Shown here: in pieces, positions 39,841-47,975 of the stretch | Layout: each line of letters begins with the position of its first letter | Numbering within the stretch: position 1 is the stretch's first letter | DNA from: JAJYIV01 sp964616135 | GTDB taxonomy: Bacteria > Patescibacteriota > Patescibacteriia > UBA9934 > GWF2-40-263 | Assembly (NCBI GenBank): GCA_964616135.1 | Contig: CAZTTQ010000004.1 | Coordinates: forward strand, 1 to 47,975 | Direction: 5' to 3' | Length of the DNA stretch: 47,975 nt | Notes under the pieces: model-generated | What the model was told of the DNA's origin: nothing | Seen by the model: the letters and a program-made list of their open reading frames with translations, nothing else | The model's database searches: none | Translations under genes and position numbers: made by a program

Positions 39841-41070
39841 TTAGTTGAGCTTCAGGTGTTCCAGCTGCCCGGTCGACGCGTTGGTGTAGAACAATTCTGA
39901 GCCATCTTTGCTGACCTGCAGACGCTCCATGGTGGTGTCGGAGGACGGAATGGCTACCAGCGACGTCCGGCCCGTGGAAAGATCCGCTTGGTACACCGTG
40001 TCTGGCAGGTTCTTGTACAGGCTGCGCTGGAGCCCGGCGTTTTCCGGCAAGTCACGCGGGACGGCGCAGTAGAGCGTCGTCGTTGTCGCGAACGTGCATT
40101 TGTCCGCCCAAGTGTTGAGGCCCAAGCTGCGGCGGTTGGCACCGATGGTGTTGGCATTCCCGTCCACGGCCCACAGGAGCGGTTTGGCGTCGCTGTAATC
40201 TCCGGCGGCCGAGTAGAGCAACTTGGAACCGTCCGGTGACCAGTTGGGCAGGAATCCATAGCCTTCCACGATCAAGCCCTTTAGGTTTTCCTGGTTCTTG
40301 CCGAGCGGAATGATCATGCGGCGGTCCGCGGCGCCCTGGGATTCCCCCGTGTCCGAGAATGCGACGATTTGGTCATTGGGCGACCAGGCGACTTTTACTT
40401 TGCCCTCATTGTCTCCCAGCGCCTGGAACGCGCGGGCGTTGGAACCGTCCGCGTTCACGGTGACCAGCCAACGGTTGGAAGGATCCACCGCGATGCTCTT
40501 GGCAATGATTTGGTTGCCCGTTGGGGCGAAATCGAAGTCCTTCCAGTGGGAGGGAAGCGTGACTTGGGTTTCATTTTCAAAGTCGTAGACGATGTTGGAG
40601 CCGTCGGGGAATTCCAAGACGGCTTTGTCCGCGCCCGCGTCCCAGGTCGCCTGTTGGACTTGGGGGAACGCTTTGTCGGACAGGCGGACGACGTTGCCTT
40701 CACCATCTACTTTGTAGAAGCGCCCGTCGGCGGCGTCGTAGTAGTTCACGCCTTGGCCGTCGCTGGATAGCGCGGTTTGCAACACGGCACCCGCGGTCAA
40801 TGCGGTGGTTTGCGTCAGGCCGCCATTGGCGACCGCGGCCGCGGGCGGGAGGCCGGTGCCCGTAGGACCGGTCGTCCCAGTACGTGCGCCGGCGTCGCCG
40901 GACGGCGTCAGGGATCCGGTAGGACCAGTGGGGGACTGCTCGGGCACGGGTTCAACCGCCACGGGCACCGGGGCTGTGCGGAAGAACGTGAAGTACAGCG
41001 CGGTGCCGATACCGACGGTGGAAAGGGCAAAGGCCGTGATGCCCAGGGCGCGTTTCAGTCGATCGTCCAT
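39841..41070 (-). CDS. Membrane-anchored beta-propeller (TolB/WD40-like) protein
   Basis: The 409-residue protein has one N-terminal transmembrane helix (ITAFALSTVGIGTALYFTFF). A long Pro/Thr/Gly linker with repeated PTG motifs follows. A ~300-residue extracytoplasmic domain then shows repeated blades such as VAWSPNDQIVAFSDTG, PNWSPDGSKLLYSAAGD and LQVSKDGSELFYTNAS, typical of TolB-like propellers. It probably acts as a binding scaffold at the cell surface. ATG 41070 (MDDRLKRA) lies four bases after the stop of the upstream membrane-protein gene; the DsbA-like gene follows after four bases, so the three are co-transcribed. Confidence 0.8.
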   Translation of the reverse strand: MDDRLKRALGITAFALSTVGIGTALYFTFFRTAPVPVAVEPVPEQSPTGPTGSLTPSGDAGARTGTTGPTGTGLPPAAAVANGGLTQTTALTAGAVLQTALSSDGQGVNYYDAADGRFYKVDGEGNVVRLSDKAFPQVQQATWDAGADKAVLEFPDGSNIVYDFENETQVTLPSHWKDFDFAPTGNQIIAKSIAVDPSNRWLVTVNADGSNARAFQALGDNEGKVKVAWSPNDQIVAFSDTGESQGAADRRMIIPLGKNQENLKGLIVEGYGFLPNWSPDGSKLLYSAAGDYSDAKPLLWAVDGNANTIGANRRSLGLNTWADKCTFATTTTLYCAVPRDLPENAGLQRSLYKNLPDTVYQADLSTGRTSLVAIPSSDTTMERLQVSKDGSELFYTNASTGQLEHLKLN

Positions 41071-41074
41071 ACGG

Positions 41075-41827
41075 TTAGAGGAAGGAAGAAATGAGACTGC
41101 CGAACTGGTCAAACGCAGCGATCGGGTCCGTGATGACCGTGTACAGCAGGTAGATGAGGATGATCTGTACCACGATCGACAAGGCGACGGCCGTCATGAT
41201 CCACAGGTCTAGGAAGAGCAGGGAAAGCTGGGCGACGAAATCGGGCAAAATAAGCGCGGTGGTTTTCCCGGCCAGCTCCGACCCGGTCATCTTCCCTCCG
41301 GGGAGGAAGACCATGGCGATATCACTCCAGCCGAACGGTCCGATGTACCTGCTGTTGCCGCCCGCGATCCAGCTGCCGTACACCATCCGCACGTTCCACC
41401 AGAGGAAGTGAAGGACCACGGGGATGAAGTAGCACACGGCGTTTACCATGACGTCTATTTGGTCGCGCGCCAGCTGGTCCGCGGGGCTCAATCCGCCCGG
41501 CAACGGCTCTTCTTGGATCTGGATCTCTTGTTCCGCTTCTTCTCGCTGGTCTTCTTGGGCTTGTGCGCGGATGCGTTGGATCTGGTCCTCTTCCAGCTCT
41601 TGGGAGGCGCCTCCTGTTACTTCTTCTTCCGCGGGCTGCTCCTCTGTGGGTCGTCTGCTACGACTCGCCTCCGGATCGCCAAAACCTTCTTCTCCGAAGA
41701 CGGGGCCGTCCTCGGCTGGGGCGGGGCGCTGGCTGGCGCGGGGGAGATTCAACTCCGGACCGCGGGCCGCGCGCAGGCGTGACGTGCGGTCACGCTCGAG
41801 GACGCTCAATTGCCCGGGGGTGGCCAT
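41075..41827 (-). CDS. Membrane protein with long disordered N terminus, unknown function
   Basis: The 250-residue protein has ~120 N-terminal residues that are charged and low-complexity (Glu/Gln/Arg-rich, for example QAQEDQREEAEQEIQIQEE). The C-terminal half has about three hydrophobic segments (VNAVCYFIPVVLHFLWWNV, PDFVAQLSLLFLDLWIM, VALSIVVQIILIYLLYTVI). No family is recognised. It is the first gene of the operon encoding the propeller, DsbA-like and VirB2-M15 proteins, so a structural role in the same envelope apparatus is likely but unproven. Confidence 0.7.
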   Translation of the reverse strand: MATPGQLSVLERDRTSRLRAARGPELNLPRASQRPAPAEDGPVFGEEGFGDPEASRSRRPTEEQPAEEEVTGGASQELEEDQIQRIRAQAQEDQREEAEQEIQIQEEPLPGGLSPADQLARDQIDVMVNAVCYFIPVVLHFLWWNVRMVYGSWIAGGNSRYIGPFGWSDIAMVFLPGGKMTGSELAGKTTALILPDFVAQLSLLFLDLWIMTAVALSIVVQIILIYLLYTVITDPIAAFDQFGSLISSFL

Positions 41828-41831
41828 AGCG

Positions 41832-41859
41832 AAAGACGACCGGGGTGCCGGTCGTCTTT
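41832..41859 (-). terminator. Hairpin terminator at the end of clpC
   Basis: A 12-bp perfect stem (AAAGACGACCGG, 41832-41843, with CCGGTCGTCTTT, 41848-41859) has a GGTG loop and overlaps the clpC stop codon. The T run beyond the stem is short (CTTTCGC on the minus strand), so read-through into the next operon is possible. Confidence 0.65.
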
Positions 41860-44302
41860 ATTCTACCATTTTCACCGTGATGCCGCCCTCTTGTTCCGTG
41901 ACGTGGAAGGTCCCGGAGCGTCCCAGTAATTCCGCGAGCGGATTTTCAATCTCCGTCTGCACCAGACGACGGATGTCACGCGCGCCAAAGGCGGGGTCCG
42001 CCTTTTTGGCGAGGATGCCGGCGACCGCGGCATGGACGCGCAGGGCGCGGCCGCGGGCGGACAGGCGTTGGGAGAGTTCTTCTATCTGCGCGGCGGCAAC
42101 GCGGCTGCGCGCGTCGTCCGACAGCGGGTCAAACAGCAGGACGTGCTCAATGCGGTTCAGTAATTCCGGACGGAACCGGTCCTCCATGTCGCGGCGCAAG
42201 TCCTCCGCGCCCGGTGCCGTCGCGCCGAAGCCCAATCCGCCTTGGCGGGAGCGTTCGGAGCCGGCGTTCGACGTGAGGACGATGACGGCATTACGGAAGG
42301 AGATGGGTACGCCGGATGCGTCCGTGAGCTCGCCTTCTTCCAATAACTGGAGCAACAGGTTCTGCACGTCCGGGTGGGCTTTCTCAATTTCATCGAACAA
42401 TACGACGCTGTGCGGGCGCTGCTTGACGCGGTCCGTGAGCTTTGCGCCCTCGCGATAACCGACGTAGCCGGCCGGCGCGCCTACCAGTTTGGATGCGGTG
42501 AACGCCTCCGCGTATTCGGACATGTCCAGGCGAATAAGCGCCTTGCCGTCCTTGAATGCGGCCTCGGCCAACGCTTTGGCCATTTCGGTTTTCCCGACGC
42601 CCGAGGGACCAAGGAACAAGAAGGAGGCGAGCGGGCGGCGCGGATCACCGAGTCCCGCTTTTGCGCGGGCCAAGGCGCGGCTGGCGGCCTGGACGGCGCG
42701 GTCTTGCCCGAACACGCGGCGGGACAGGGCGGCGTGGAACACGGCCGGGTCGGAGGCGTCGGAGATCACATCCGCCAACGGCAGGCCCGACATGCGGGCG
42801 ACCACACGGGCGACGTCTTCCGCTTCAATAAGCGGCCACTCAGCCTTGGTGGGAGAAACGTCTTCCCGTGCCAGGACAGCCTGAAGAGCGTCTTCCTCCT
42901 CTTTCAGCAGGTTTGCTTCCGCAAACTGTTCTTTTCGGACGGCGGCCTGTTTCTGTTCCTTCACTTCTTCCAATCGGCGTTCCAATAGGCGGCGCTCCTC
43001 GGCCGGGGCGCTTTCTCGAGCCTGGACGCGCAGGGCGGCGGCCGCCTCATCCATCAAGTCCACGGCTTTGTCCGGCAGACGGCGGTCGGGCAGGAAGCGG
43101 ACAGAGAGCTTCACGGCGGCATCCAAGGCATCCGCGTGATAGCGGACGCGGTGATGTTTCTCATAGGCCGGAGCGAGGCCGGACAAAATGGCCCGCGCGC
43201 CCTCCGCCGTCGGTTCGTCTACGGAAACGCTTTGGAAACGGCGTTCCAACGCGGCGTCCGGTTCAATGTGCTTCTTGAACTCCGAAAGCGTGGTGGCGCC
43301 AATGCAGCGCAATTCGCCGCGGGCGAGCGCCGGTTTCAAGATGTTGGCCGCGTCCAAGGAACCGGTGGCGGCGCCGGCGCCGACGACGGTGTGCAGTTCG
43401 TCAATGAACAGGATGATGTCCGGGTTTTTGCGGGCTTCCTCAATGACTTGGCGGATGCGCTGTTCAAACTCTCCGCGGTACATGGTTCCGGCGATCATGG
43501 CGGCCAGGTCGACCGAAAGCAACCGCTTGCCGCGCAGGGCGGGCGGGACGTCTCCTTGGTGGATGCGCTTGGCCAAGCCTTCTACGATGGCCGTTTTGCC
43601 GACTCCCGGTTCACCGACCAACAACGGATTGTTCTTGGTGCGGCGGCAGAGGATTTCCATCACGCGGCCGATTTCCCGTTCGCGGCCGATGACCGGGTCG
43701 AGCTTGGGCTGCGCGTCCGTGCCCGTCAGTTCGCGTCCGAATTGCGACAATGCTTGTGCTTGGGTGGGGGCACCGGATTCCTTTTGGTCGGCCGGCGCGT
43801 GGTTGCCGTCCGGTCCCGCGGATACGGCGCTGGCCATGTCGCCAAACCGGCTGGCGCTACGCAGGGCGAAGGAAACCTGTTCGCCCAGTTCTTTCACGTC
43901 TACTTTTGCCTGGCTGAAAAACGTTTCCAGTCCGACATCGCGGATTTGGATGAGGCCCGCCAGCAAATGCTCGGTCCCGACGTATTTGTGGTCATGCGCT
44001 TGAGCCGTCAGGACGGCTTTTTCGATGGCGCGCTTGGCAGCGTCCGTCAGTTGCGGGGAAGACGTGTCGCCCGTGCCTGGTTCCGCCTTGGCCTCCGCGG
44101 ACAAATCGCGCAGCGATTCAACGGAAATGCCCGCGCGACGGATCAATTCCGACGCGATACAGCCGCGCTCCGTTCCTAGGGCCCACAAGACGTGCTCCGG
44201 CATGATGGATGCCTGTCCGCTTTCCACTACGTAACACAAAGCACGCGTCAAGACGTTCTTGAGGTGGGTGGAGAAGCGATCCACGATGGGGGCGGAGTCC
44301 AT
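41858..44302 (-). CDS. clpC: ClpC-type AAA+ unfoldase
   Basis: The 814-residue Hsp100 protein has an N-terminal Clp repeat domain, a first AAA module with Walker A GEPGVGKT (near residue 230) and LFIDELHTVVGAG, and a short middle coiled coil. The latter has the UVR-like KEQFAEANLLKEEED typical of ClpC rather than ClpB. A second AAA module has GPSGVGKT (near 567), VVLFDEIEKAHPDVQ and FRPELLNRIEHVL. GLGF just before the last motif occupies the place of the IGF/IGL loop that docks on ClpP, so it probably feeds ClpP; clpP itself is not in the window. It unfolds proteins for degradation in the cytoplasm. Confidence 0.93.
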   Translation of the reverse strand: MDSAPIVDRFSTHLKNVLTRALCYVVESGQASIMPEHVLWALGTERGCIASELIRRAGISVESLRDLSAEAKAEPGTGDTSSPQLTDAAKRAIEKAVLTAQAHDHKYVGTEHLLAGLIQIRDVGLETFFSQAKVDVKELGEQVSFALRSASRFGDMASAVSAGPDGNHAPADQKESGAPTQAQALSQFGRELTGTDAQPKLDPVIGREREIGRVMEILCRRTKNNPLLVGEPGVGKTAIVEGLAKRIHQGDVPPALRGKRLLSVDLAAMIAGTMYRGEFEQRIRQVIEEARKNPDIILFIDELHTVVGAGAATGSLDAANILKPALARGELRCIGATTLSEFKKHIEPDAALERRFQSVSVDEPTAEGARAILSGLAPAYEKHHRVRYHADALDAAVKLSVRFLPDRRLPDKAVDLMDEAAAALRVQARESAPAEERRLLERRLEEVKEQKQAAVRKEQFAEANLLKEEEDALQAVLAREDVSPTKAEWPLIEAEDVARVVARMSGLPLADVISDASDPAVFHAALSRRVFGQDRAVQAASRALARAKAGLGDPRRPLASFLFLGPSGVGKTEMAKALAEAAFKDGKALIRLDMSEYAEAFTASKLVGAPAGYVGYREGAKLTDRVKQRPHSVVLFDEIEKAHPDVQNLLLQLLEEGELTDASGVPISFRNAVIVLTSNAGSERSRQGGLGFGATAPGAEDLRRDMEDRFRPELLNRIEHVLLFDPLSDDARSRVAAAQIEELSQRLSARGRALRVHAAVAGILAKKADPAFGARDIRRLVQTEIENPLAELLGRSGTFHVTEQEGGITVKMVE

Positions 44303-44315
44303 AGGCGGGGAACGA

Positions 44316-44341
44316 ACACGCGCGGCAAAAGCCGCGCGTGT
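44316..44341 (-). other. Hairpin between lemA and clpC
   Basis: An 11-bp GC-rich perfect stem (ACACGCGCGGC with GCCGCGCGTGT) has an AAAA loop on the plus strand. On the minus strand the loop is TTTT and no T run follows the stem, so it is not a standard terminator; it may attenuate transcription from lemA into clpC. Confidence 0.5.
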
Positions 44342-44344
44342 GGG

Positions 44345-44896
44345 TTAGAACTTCACTTGCGGGGCGGCGTGCACTTCATCCGGGGCGTCAAAGAAATCCC
44401 GTTTAGTGAAGGCCAGCATGCCGGCGATCAGGTTGGTCGGGAACACCTGCAGCTTGGTGTTATAGTCGCGGACGTTGCCGTTGTAGAAGCGGCGGGACGA
44501 TTCGATCTTGTTTTCCGCGTCCACCAGGTCCGACTGGAGCTGGGAGAAGTTGCCCGCGGCTTGGAGGGCCGGGTACGCCTCCGCGACGGCGAACAAAGAC
44601 TTGAGCGACTGGGACAGCATGTTTTCCGCTTCCGCGTGTTCCGCGGGCGTCTTGGCGCCCATGGCGGCGGCGCGGGCCTGGGTCACTTTGGTAAAGACGC
44701 CTTCTTCATGCGTGGCGTAGCCTTTGACCGTGGCTACCAAGTTCGGGATCAGGTCATAGCGGCGTTTCAGCTGGACCTCAATGTCCGACCAGGCTTCTTC
44801 CACGCGGTTGCGCAGGCCGACCAGGCCGTTGTACGTCAGGACGAACCAGGCGCCGAGCACGAGCAGGACCAGGGCGATACCCCATGTCATTTCCAT
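44345..44896 (-). CDS. lemA: LemA family protein
   Basis: The 183-residue protein has one N-terminal transmembrane helix (WGIALVLLVLGAWFVLTYN). The LemA helical domain follows: EEAWSDIEVQLKRRYDLIPNL, VKGYATHEEGVFTKVTQARA, RFYNGNVRDYNTKLQVFPTN. LemA proteins are small membrane-anchored helical proteins of unclear function, often near envelope proteases. ATG 44896 begins MEMTWGIAL; upstream codons in frame lack family similarity. It is followed by clpC in the same direction after 42 bases with a hairpin between them. Confidence 0.93.
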   Translation of the reverse strand: MEMTWGIALVLLVLGAWFVLTYNGLVGLRNRVEEAWSDIEVQLKRRYDLIPNLVATVKGYATHEEGVFTKVTQARAAAMGAKTPAEHAEAENMLSQSLKSLFAVAEAYPALQAAGNFSQLQSDLVDAENKIESSRRFYNGNVRDYNTKLQVFPTNLIAGMLAFTKRDFFDAPDEVHAAPQVKF

Positions 44897-44961
44897 AGGA
44901 AAGTAACCTAAAAACCACGTTAAACCTCTTGCGGGTATCCTATCGGCCCTGCGGATACACG

Positions 44962-45771
44962 TCAAACCGCTTGGTTGAGCAAAAAACGGATGCAGTCCTT
45001 GGTCTCTTCTGGACCATTCACCGCGACGTAGTCCACCGCGGTTTTAGTGACGGCGTAATCGTTGCCGCCGGGGAAAATGGCGTCGCCGACGAACAGCATG
45101 TCCGCCATGGGTATGCCCAAGTAGCGTTCGATCTGCTGGAGGCCGTACGCTTTGTCGATGCCTTTTTTGGTAACGTCTACGGACGTGTGGCCCGCGGCGC
45201 GCACCTCTAGGTCCGGCAGATACGTCGCCATCAATTCCGCGACCTTCATTTTGATCGGCGTATTCTTTGCCTTCCAGTCCTCTTTTAGTTCCACGCCCTT
45301 GGGGCCCAATTCGGCCACGACCTCTTGGCCCAGTGCGGACCACGTGACCTGGGTGCCGCGGTCTTCAATGACCGGGCCGTAGGTTTTGGCGGGGTGTTGG
45401 TAGCCGATTTCGGCAAACACGCGTTCAAAAGTCGCGGTAATACGGGCGCGCTCCTCCGCGGACAATTCATGCGCGTAGACCTTTTCCCAGGCGCCGGCGG
45501 CATAGCGGTAATAGCGCGTGGACGTGGTGGGGAAGAGCGAAAGGTTTTTCAACAGGTCCGGGGAAGCGGACGCCAACGGAGCCAGTAATTGTTGCTGGAA
45601 CAGTTCGTATTTGCCACCGCCAATGACGGCGACCTGCTTTTTGGCCAGAAGTTCCATCATCAGCTGGGTCATCTCCGCGTCCATGGGCGCCTTGGTCAAC
45701 GCCAATGTGCCGTCCAAGTCAAAGACGACCAACGTTTTCGGGCCCACGGCCTGCAGATCGGTGATACGCAC
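44962..45771 (-). CDS. HAD-superfamily phosphatase/phosphomannomutase-like protein
   Basis: The 269-residue HAD IIB protein has the nucleophile motif FDLDGTL (Asp18, Asp20). GGGKYELF and STRYYRYAAG are the cap regions of eukaryotic-type phosphomannomutase. Further motifs are DRGTQVTWSALG, the VDVTKKGIDKAYGLQQI lysine motif and GDAIFPGGNDYAV. The resemblance to PMM is clear along the chain. Whether it is a mutase making mannose-1-phosphate or a sugar phosphatase cannot be decided. GTG 45771 is chosen since the upstream frame, open to 45981, has no similarity and crosses the divergent rseP start. Confidence 0.83.
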   Translation of the reverse strand: MRITDLQAVGPKTLVVFDLDGTLALTKAPMDAEMTQLMMELLAKKQVAVIGGGKYELFQQQLLAPLASASPDLLKNLSLFPTTSTRYYRYAAGAWEKVYAHELSAEERARITATFERVFAEIGYQHPAKTYGPVIEDRGTQVTWSALGQEVVAELGPKGVELKEDWKAKNTPIKMKVAELMATYLPDLEVRAAGHTSVDVTKKGIDKAYGLQQIERYLGIPMADMLFVGDAIFPGGNDYAVTKTAVDYVAVNGPEETKDCIRFLLNQAV

Positions 45772-45821
45772 AAGCGGTTCGATAGGAAATAAGCGGGATG
45801 GCGAAAGTTTAACACAAACGC

Positions 45822-45827
45822 TAAGAT
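45822..45827 (+). promoter_or_regulatory. -10-like box before rseP
   Basis: TAAGAT at 45822-45827 ends eight bases before ATG 45836, again implying a very short or absent leader. No matching -35 box is clear. Confidence 0.3.
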
Positions 45828-45835
45828 AGCCGCGC

Positions 45836-46954
45836 ATGTTTACCACCATCCTCCTCTTTCTCGCCATCTTGTCGGTCCTGGTCTTCGTCCATGAGCTGGG
45901 GCACTTTTTGGTGGCCCGTAAAATGGGAATGAAAGTGGACGAATTCGGTTTTGGATTTCCGCCGCGCGCTTGGGGTATCAAGCGCGGAGATACGCTCTAT
46001 AGCCTCAACTGGATCCCCATGGGCGGATTCGTGAAGATCAAAGGAGAAAGCGGGGAGGGGCGCAAGGACGCGGACAGCTTCGCCTCCAAAAGCCTGTTCG
46101 CGCGCTTCGCGGTGCTGTTTGCCGGCGTGGCGATGAACTTTCTTTCCGCCTGCGTCCTGCTCTCCTTCGGCTTCATGGCGGGCATGCCGACCGTGATTGA
46201 CGGTCCGCTGCCGCCGGGGGCCAAGGTGCGCGACCGTGAGGTGCGCGTGATGAGCGTCTATCCCGGTTCTCCCGCCGCCCGCGCGGGCATTGTCCCCGGA
46301 GACATCATTATTGGACTCAACACGGTACAGCCTGCCGACAGCCAGTGGGCGCGTGACTTCATTGGGACGAACGGCGCTCAAGGGGTCCAAGTCGCCCTTC
46401 TGCCGAACAAGGGGGAAGATCGGGTGGCGTTTCTTGTCTCCGAGCCGCTTGGGGACACGGGCCGCACAGGCTTCGGTGTCGGCCTAGTGGACACGGGGAC
46501 GGTTTCGCTCCCCATCCACCGCGCCGTGCTCCAAGGCACTGTCTCTGCCGCCGCGTTGGTCCGGGACGTGGTCGCCGCTTTCGCGGACCTGGCCATTTCG
46601 GTCTTTACCCGCACGCCGGCGTCTGCGGATCTCACCGGTCCGGTCGGTATCGCGGTTATGACGGGTGATGCCGCGGCACTCGGCCTGGGATCCCTCCTGC
46701 AGTTCATGGCGGTGTTGTCCGCCAACCTGGCCGTGGTCAACCTGCTGCCGTTCCCGGCACTTGATGGCGGCCGCATCCTGTTCCTCATTATAGAGGCGAT
46801 CCGCCGCAAACCGGCTGATGAAAAGGTAGAAGCGGCCGTACATAACGCGGGCTTTCTCGTCCTGTTGCTGCTGATCCTGCTTGTCACCTTCCGCGATTTC
46901 ATGCAATTTGGCGGCAGAATGTTGGAAGGTATCAAATCTTTGGTCGGCGCCTGA
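45836..46954 (+). CDS. rseP: Site-2 zinc metalloprotease RseP-like (M50)
   Basis: The 372-residue intramembrane protease has HELGH at residues 19-23 in the first transmembrane helix and MGGFVKIKGE downstream. A periplasmic-type PDZ domain follows (VMSVYPGSPAARAGIVPGDIIIGLN). The conserved C-terminal NLLPFPALDGGR carries the Asp zinc ligand. Such enzymes cleave membrane-bound anti-sigma factors or remnant signal peptides. No SD is present. The pheS start lies five bases after its stop, suggesting one transcript. Confidence 0.95.
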   Translation: MFTTILLFLAILSVLVFVHELGHFLVARKMGMKVDEFGFGFPPRAWGIKRGDTLYSLNWIPMGGFVKIKGESGEGRKDADSFASKSLFARFAVLFAGVAMNFLSACVLLSFGFMAGMPTVIDGPLPPGAKVRDREVRVMSVYPGSPAARAGIVPGDIIIGLNTVQPADSQWARDFIGTNGAQGVQVALLPNKGEDRVAFLVSEPLGDTGRTGFGVGLVDTGTVSLPIHRAVLQGTVSAAALVRDVVAAFADLAISVFTRTPASADLTGPVGIAVMTGDAAALGLGSLLQFMAVLSANLAVVNLLPFPALDGGRILFLIIEAIRRKPADEKVEAAVHNAGFLVLLLLILLVTFRDFMQFGGRMLEGIKSLVGA

Positions 46955-46959
46955 ACCCT

Positions 46960-47975
46960 ATGCAATCCAAATTCGATCAACTGAAAAAGGACGTCGACGC
47001 GGCCTTGGCCGGAGCGAAAGACGCGCAGGCCCTGGAGGCCGTGCGTGTGGATTTCCTCGGCCGCAAAGGCAAGATGGCCGACCTTATGAAGGAGATGGCC
47101 GCCCTGCCGGAGGATGCGCGCCGCGCCGCGGGCGCCGCCGCCAACGTCGCCAAGCAGCACGTGGACGCCGCGTTCGCGTCCGCCCAAAAGGCGATCACGG
47201 AAAAGGAACGTGCCCACGCGGAAGAACGCGAATGGGTTGACGTCACCAAGCCGGGCGCCTGGCCGAAAGAAGGCCACCTGCACCCGGTGTCGCAGGCCGT
47301 CGCGGAAATCACGGACGTTTTTGCCGGCATCGGCTTCACGCGCGTCCGCGCGCCGGAGGTTGATTGGGACTACTACGCGTTCGAATCCCTGAACATGCCC
47401 AAGGACCACCCGGCCCGGGACGACTGGGAAACGTACTTCTTGGGAGAAAACCCGGCGCAAAAGGCGTCCGGCGCCAAGGGAAAAATTGTTCTCACGCCGC
47501 ACACGTCCAACGTCCAGGTGCGCGAGATGGAAAAAGGCCAGCTCCCCATCCGCATCATTAACGTCGGCCGCACGTACCGCCGCCAAAGCGACGTGTCGCA
47601 CGCGCCGATGTTCCACCAGTTCGAAGGTTTGATGGTGGACAAGGATTTGTCCGTTGGCCATTTGAAAGGCGTATTGGAATACTTCGCCAAGACGTTTTTT
47701 GGCCCGACCCGCGCCATCCGCCTGCGCCCGCACCACTTCCGCTTCACGGAACCGTCGTTTGAAATCGACATTAGCTGCGACGTCTGCGGCGGAAGCGGGA
47801 ATTGCCGCCTCTGCAAGTCCGGCTGGCTTGAACTGGGCGGCGCCGGCATGGTGCACCCGAACGTATTGAAAGCAGGCGGCATTGATCCTGGAACGCACAC
47901 TGGCTTCGCCTTCGGCTGGGGCGTGGAACGCACGCTCATGATGCGCGCCGGCATCAAGATCGACGACATCCGCAC
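46960..47975 (+). CDS. pheS: Phenylalanyl-tRNA synthetase alpha subunit (3' end cut by window)
   Basis: 338 codons are present. The N-terminal coiled coil includes the conserved VDFLGRKGKM. The class II catalytic domain has LHPVSQAVAEI, PHTSNVQVREME, VGRTYRRQSDVSHAPMFHQ (motif 2) and FRFTEPSFEIDI. A CxxC pair insertion (CDVCGGSG, CRLCKSGWLELGG) follows, as in many non-proteobacterial PheS proteins. GWGVERTLMM is motif 3. The gene is missing only its last few codons. It charges tRNA-Phe together with PheT, probably encoded next. Confidence 0.96.
   Translation, partial: MQSKFDQLKKDVDAALAGAKDAQALEAVRVDFLGRKGKMADLMKEMAALPEDARRAAGAAANVAKQHVDAAFASAQKAITEKERAHAEEREWVDVTKPGAWPKEGHLHPVSQAVAEITDVFAGIGFTRVRAPEVDWDYYAFESLNMPKDHPARDDWETYFLGENPAQKASGAKGKIVLTPHTSNVQVREMEKGQLPIRIINVGRTYRRQSDVSHAPMFHQFEGLMVDKDLSVGHLKGVLEYFAKTFFGPTRAIRLRPHHFRFTEPSFEIDISCDVCGGSGNCRLCKSGWLELGGAGMVHPNVLKAGGIDPGTHTGFAFGWGVERTLMMRAGIKIDDIR

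Noticed and set aside
1..47975. CRISPR array, insertion sequence or prophage
   Set aside because: No regularly spaced direct repeats, transposase, integrase or phage structural genes were recognised in any part of the window.

Overview
The window looks like a chromosomal segment of a candidate-phylum-radiation (Patescibacteria-type) bacterium with GC-rich DNA. The call rests on gene content: a VirB6/PrgI/TraC-N/VirB4 secretion cluster typical of that group, a giant secreted cysteine-rich protein, a VirB2-like pilin fused to a carboxypeptidase, compact overlapping housekeeping genes, and many starts without Shine-Dalgarno (SD) sequences. UGA is a stop codon here: the RF2 gene is present and carries the classical in-frame UGA frameshift. 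No rRNA or marker tree is available in the window, so the phylum call is an inference.

Layout. 1-4.2 kb: end of groL, a small membrane protein, prfB, a sugar-nucleotide epimerase, rsmA and a thrombospondin-3-repeat membrane protein. 4.2-13.4 kb: one gene for a 3,079-residue secreted cysteine-rich protein. 13.5-21.0 kb: an accessory block with a lipoprotein, a single-polypeptide RiPP (thiazole/oxazole-type) synthetase with its 41-residue precursor, an HExxH protein, serS, a structured untranslated stretch and an M23-type lipoprotein. 21.1-29.8 kb: type IV secretion-like operon (VirB6-like, unknown, PrgI, TraC-N, VirB4, VirB8-like) ending in comF. 29.9-34.5 kb: three tRNAs (two Ser, one Arg), an HNH gene, a rhodanese membrane protein, a PEP-synthase-like enzyme and a small membrane protein. 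34.5-37.9 kb: recG converging on radA. 37.9-41.8 kb (minus strand): VirB2-M15 fusion, DsbA-like thioredoxin (broken by a 10-N gap), beta-propeller protein and a membrane protein. 41.9-45.8 kb (minus): clpC, lemA and a HAD phosphatase/mutase. 45.8-47.98 kb: rseP and the start of pheS.

How the parts may work together. The VirB-type genes at 21-29 kb and the VirB2-M15/DsbA/propeller operon at 38-42 kb together look like most of one envelope-spanning secretion or pilus machine. The two predicted murein hydrolases (M15, M23) could open the wall for it, and the DsbA-like protein could form disulfides in the giant cysteine-rich protein.

The most unusual item is at 14.6-16.9 kb. A winged-helix recognition-like segment, a SagB-type FMN dehydrogenase and a YcaO cyclodehydratase are fused in one 720-residue chain. 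A Ser/Thr/Cys-rich 41-residue peptide follows 16 bases later, behind a perfect 9-base SD, and the pair ends at an intrinsic terminator. No separate E1-like partner, transporter or obvious dedicated leader peptidase lies in the window. Many other genes have a -10-like hexamer only 5-14 bases before the start codon, suggesting leaderless transcripts, whereas the RiPP block uses strong SD sites and conventional -35/-10 promoters.
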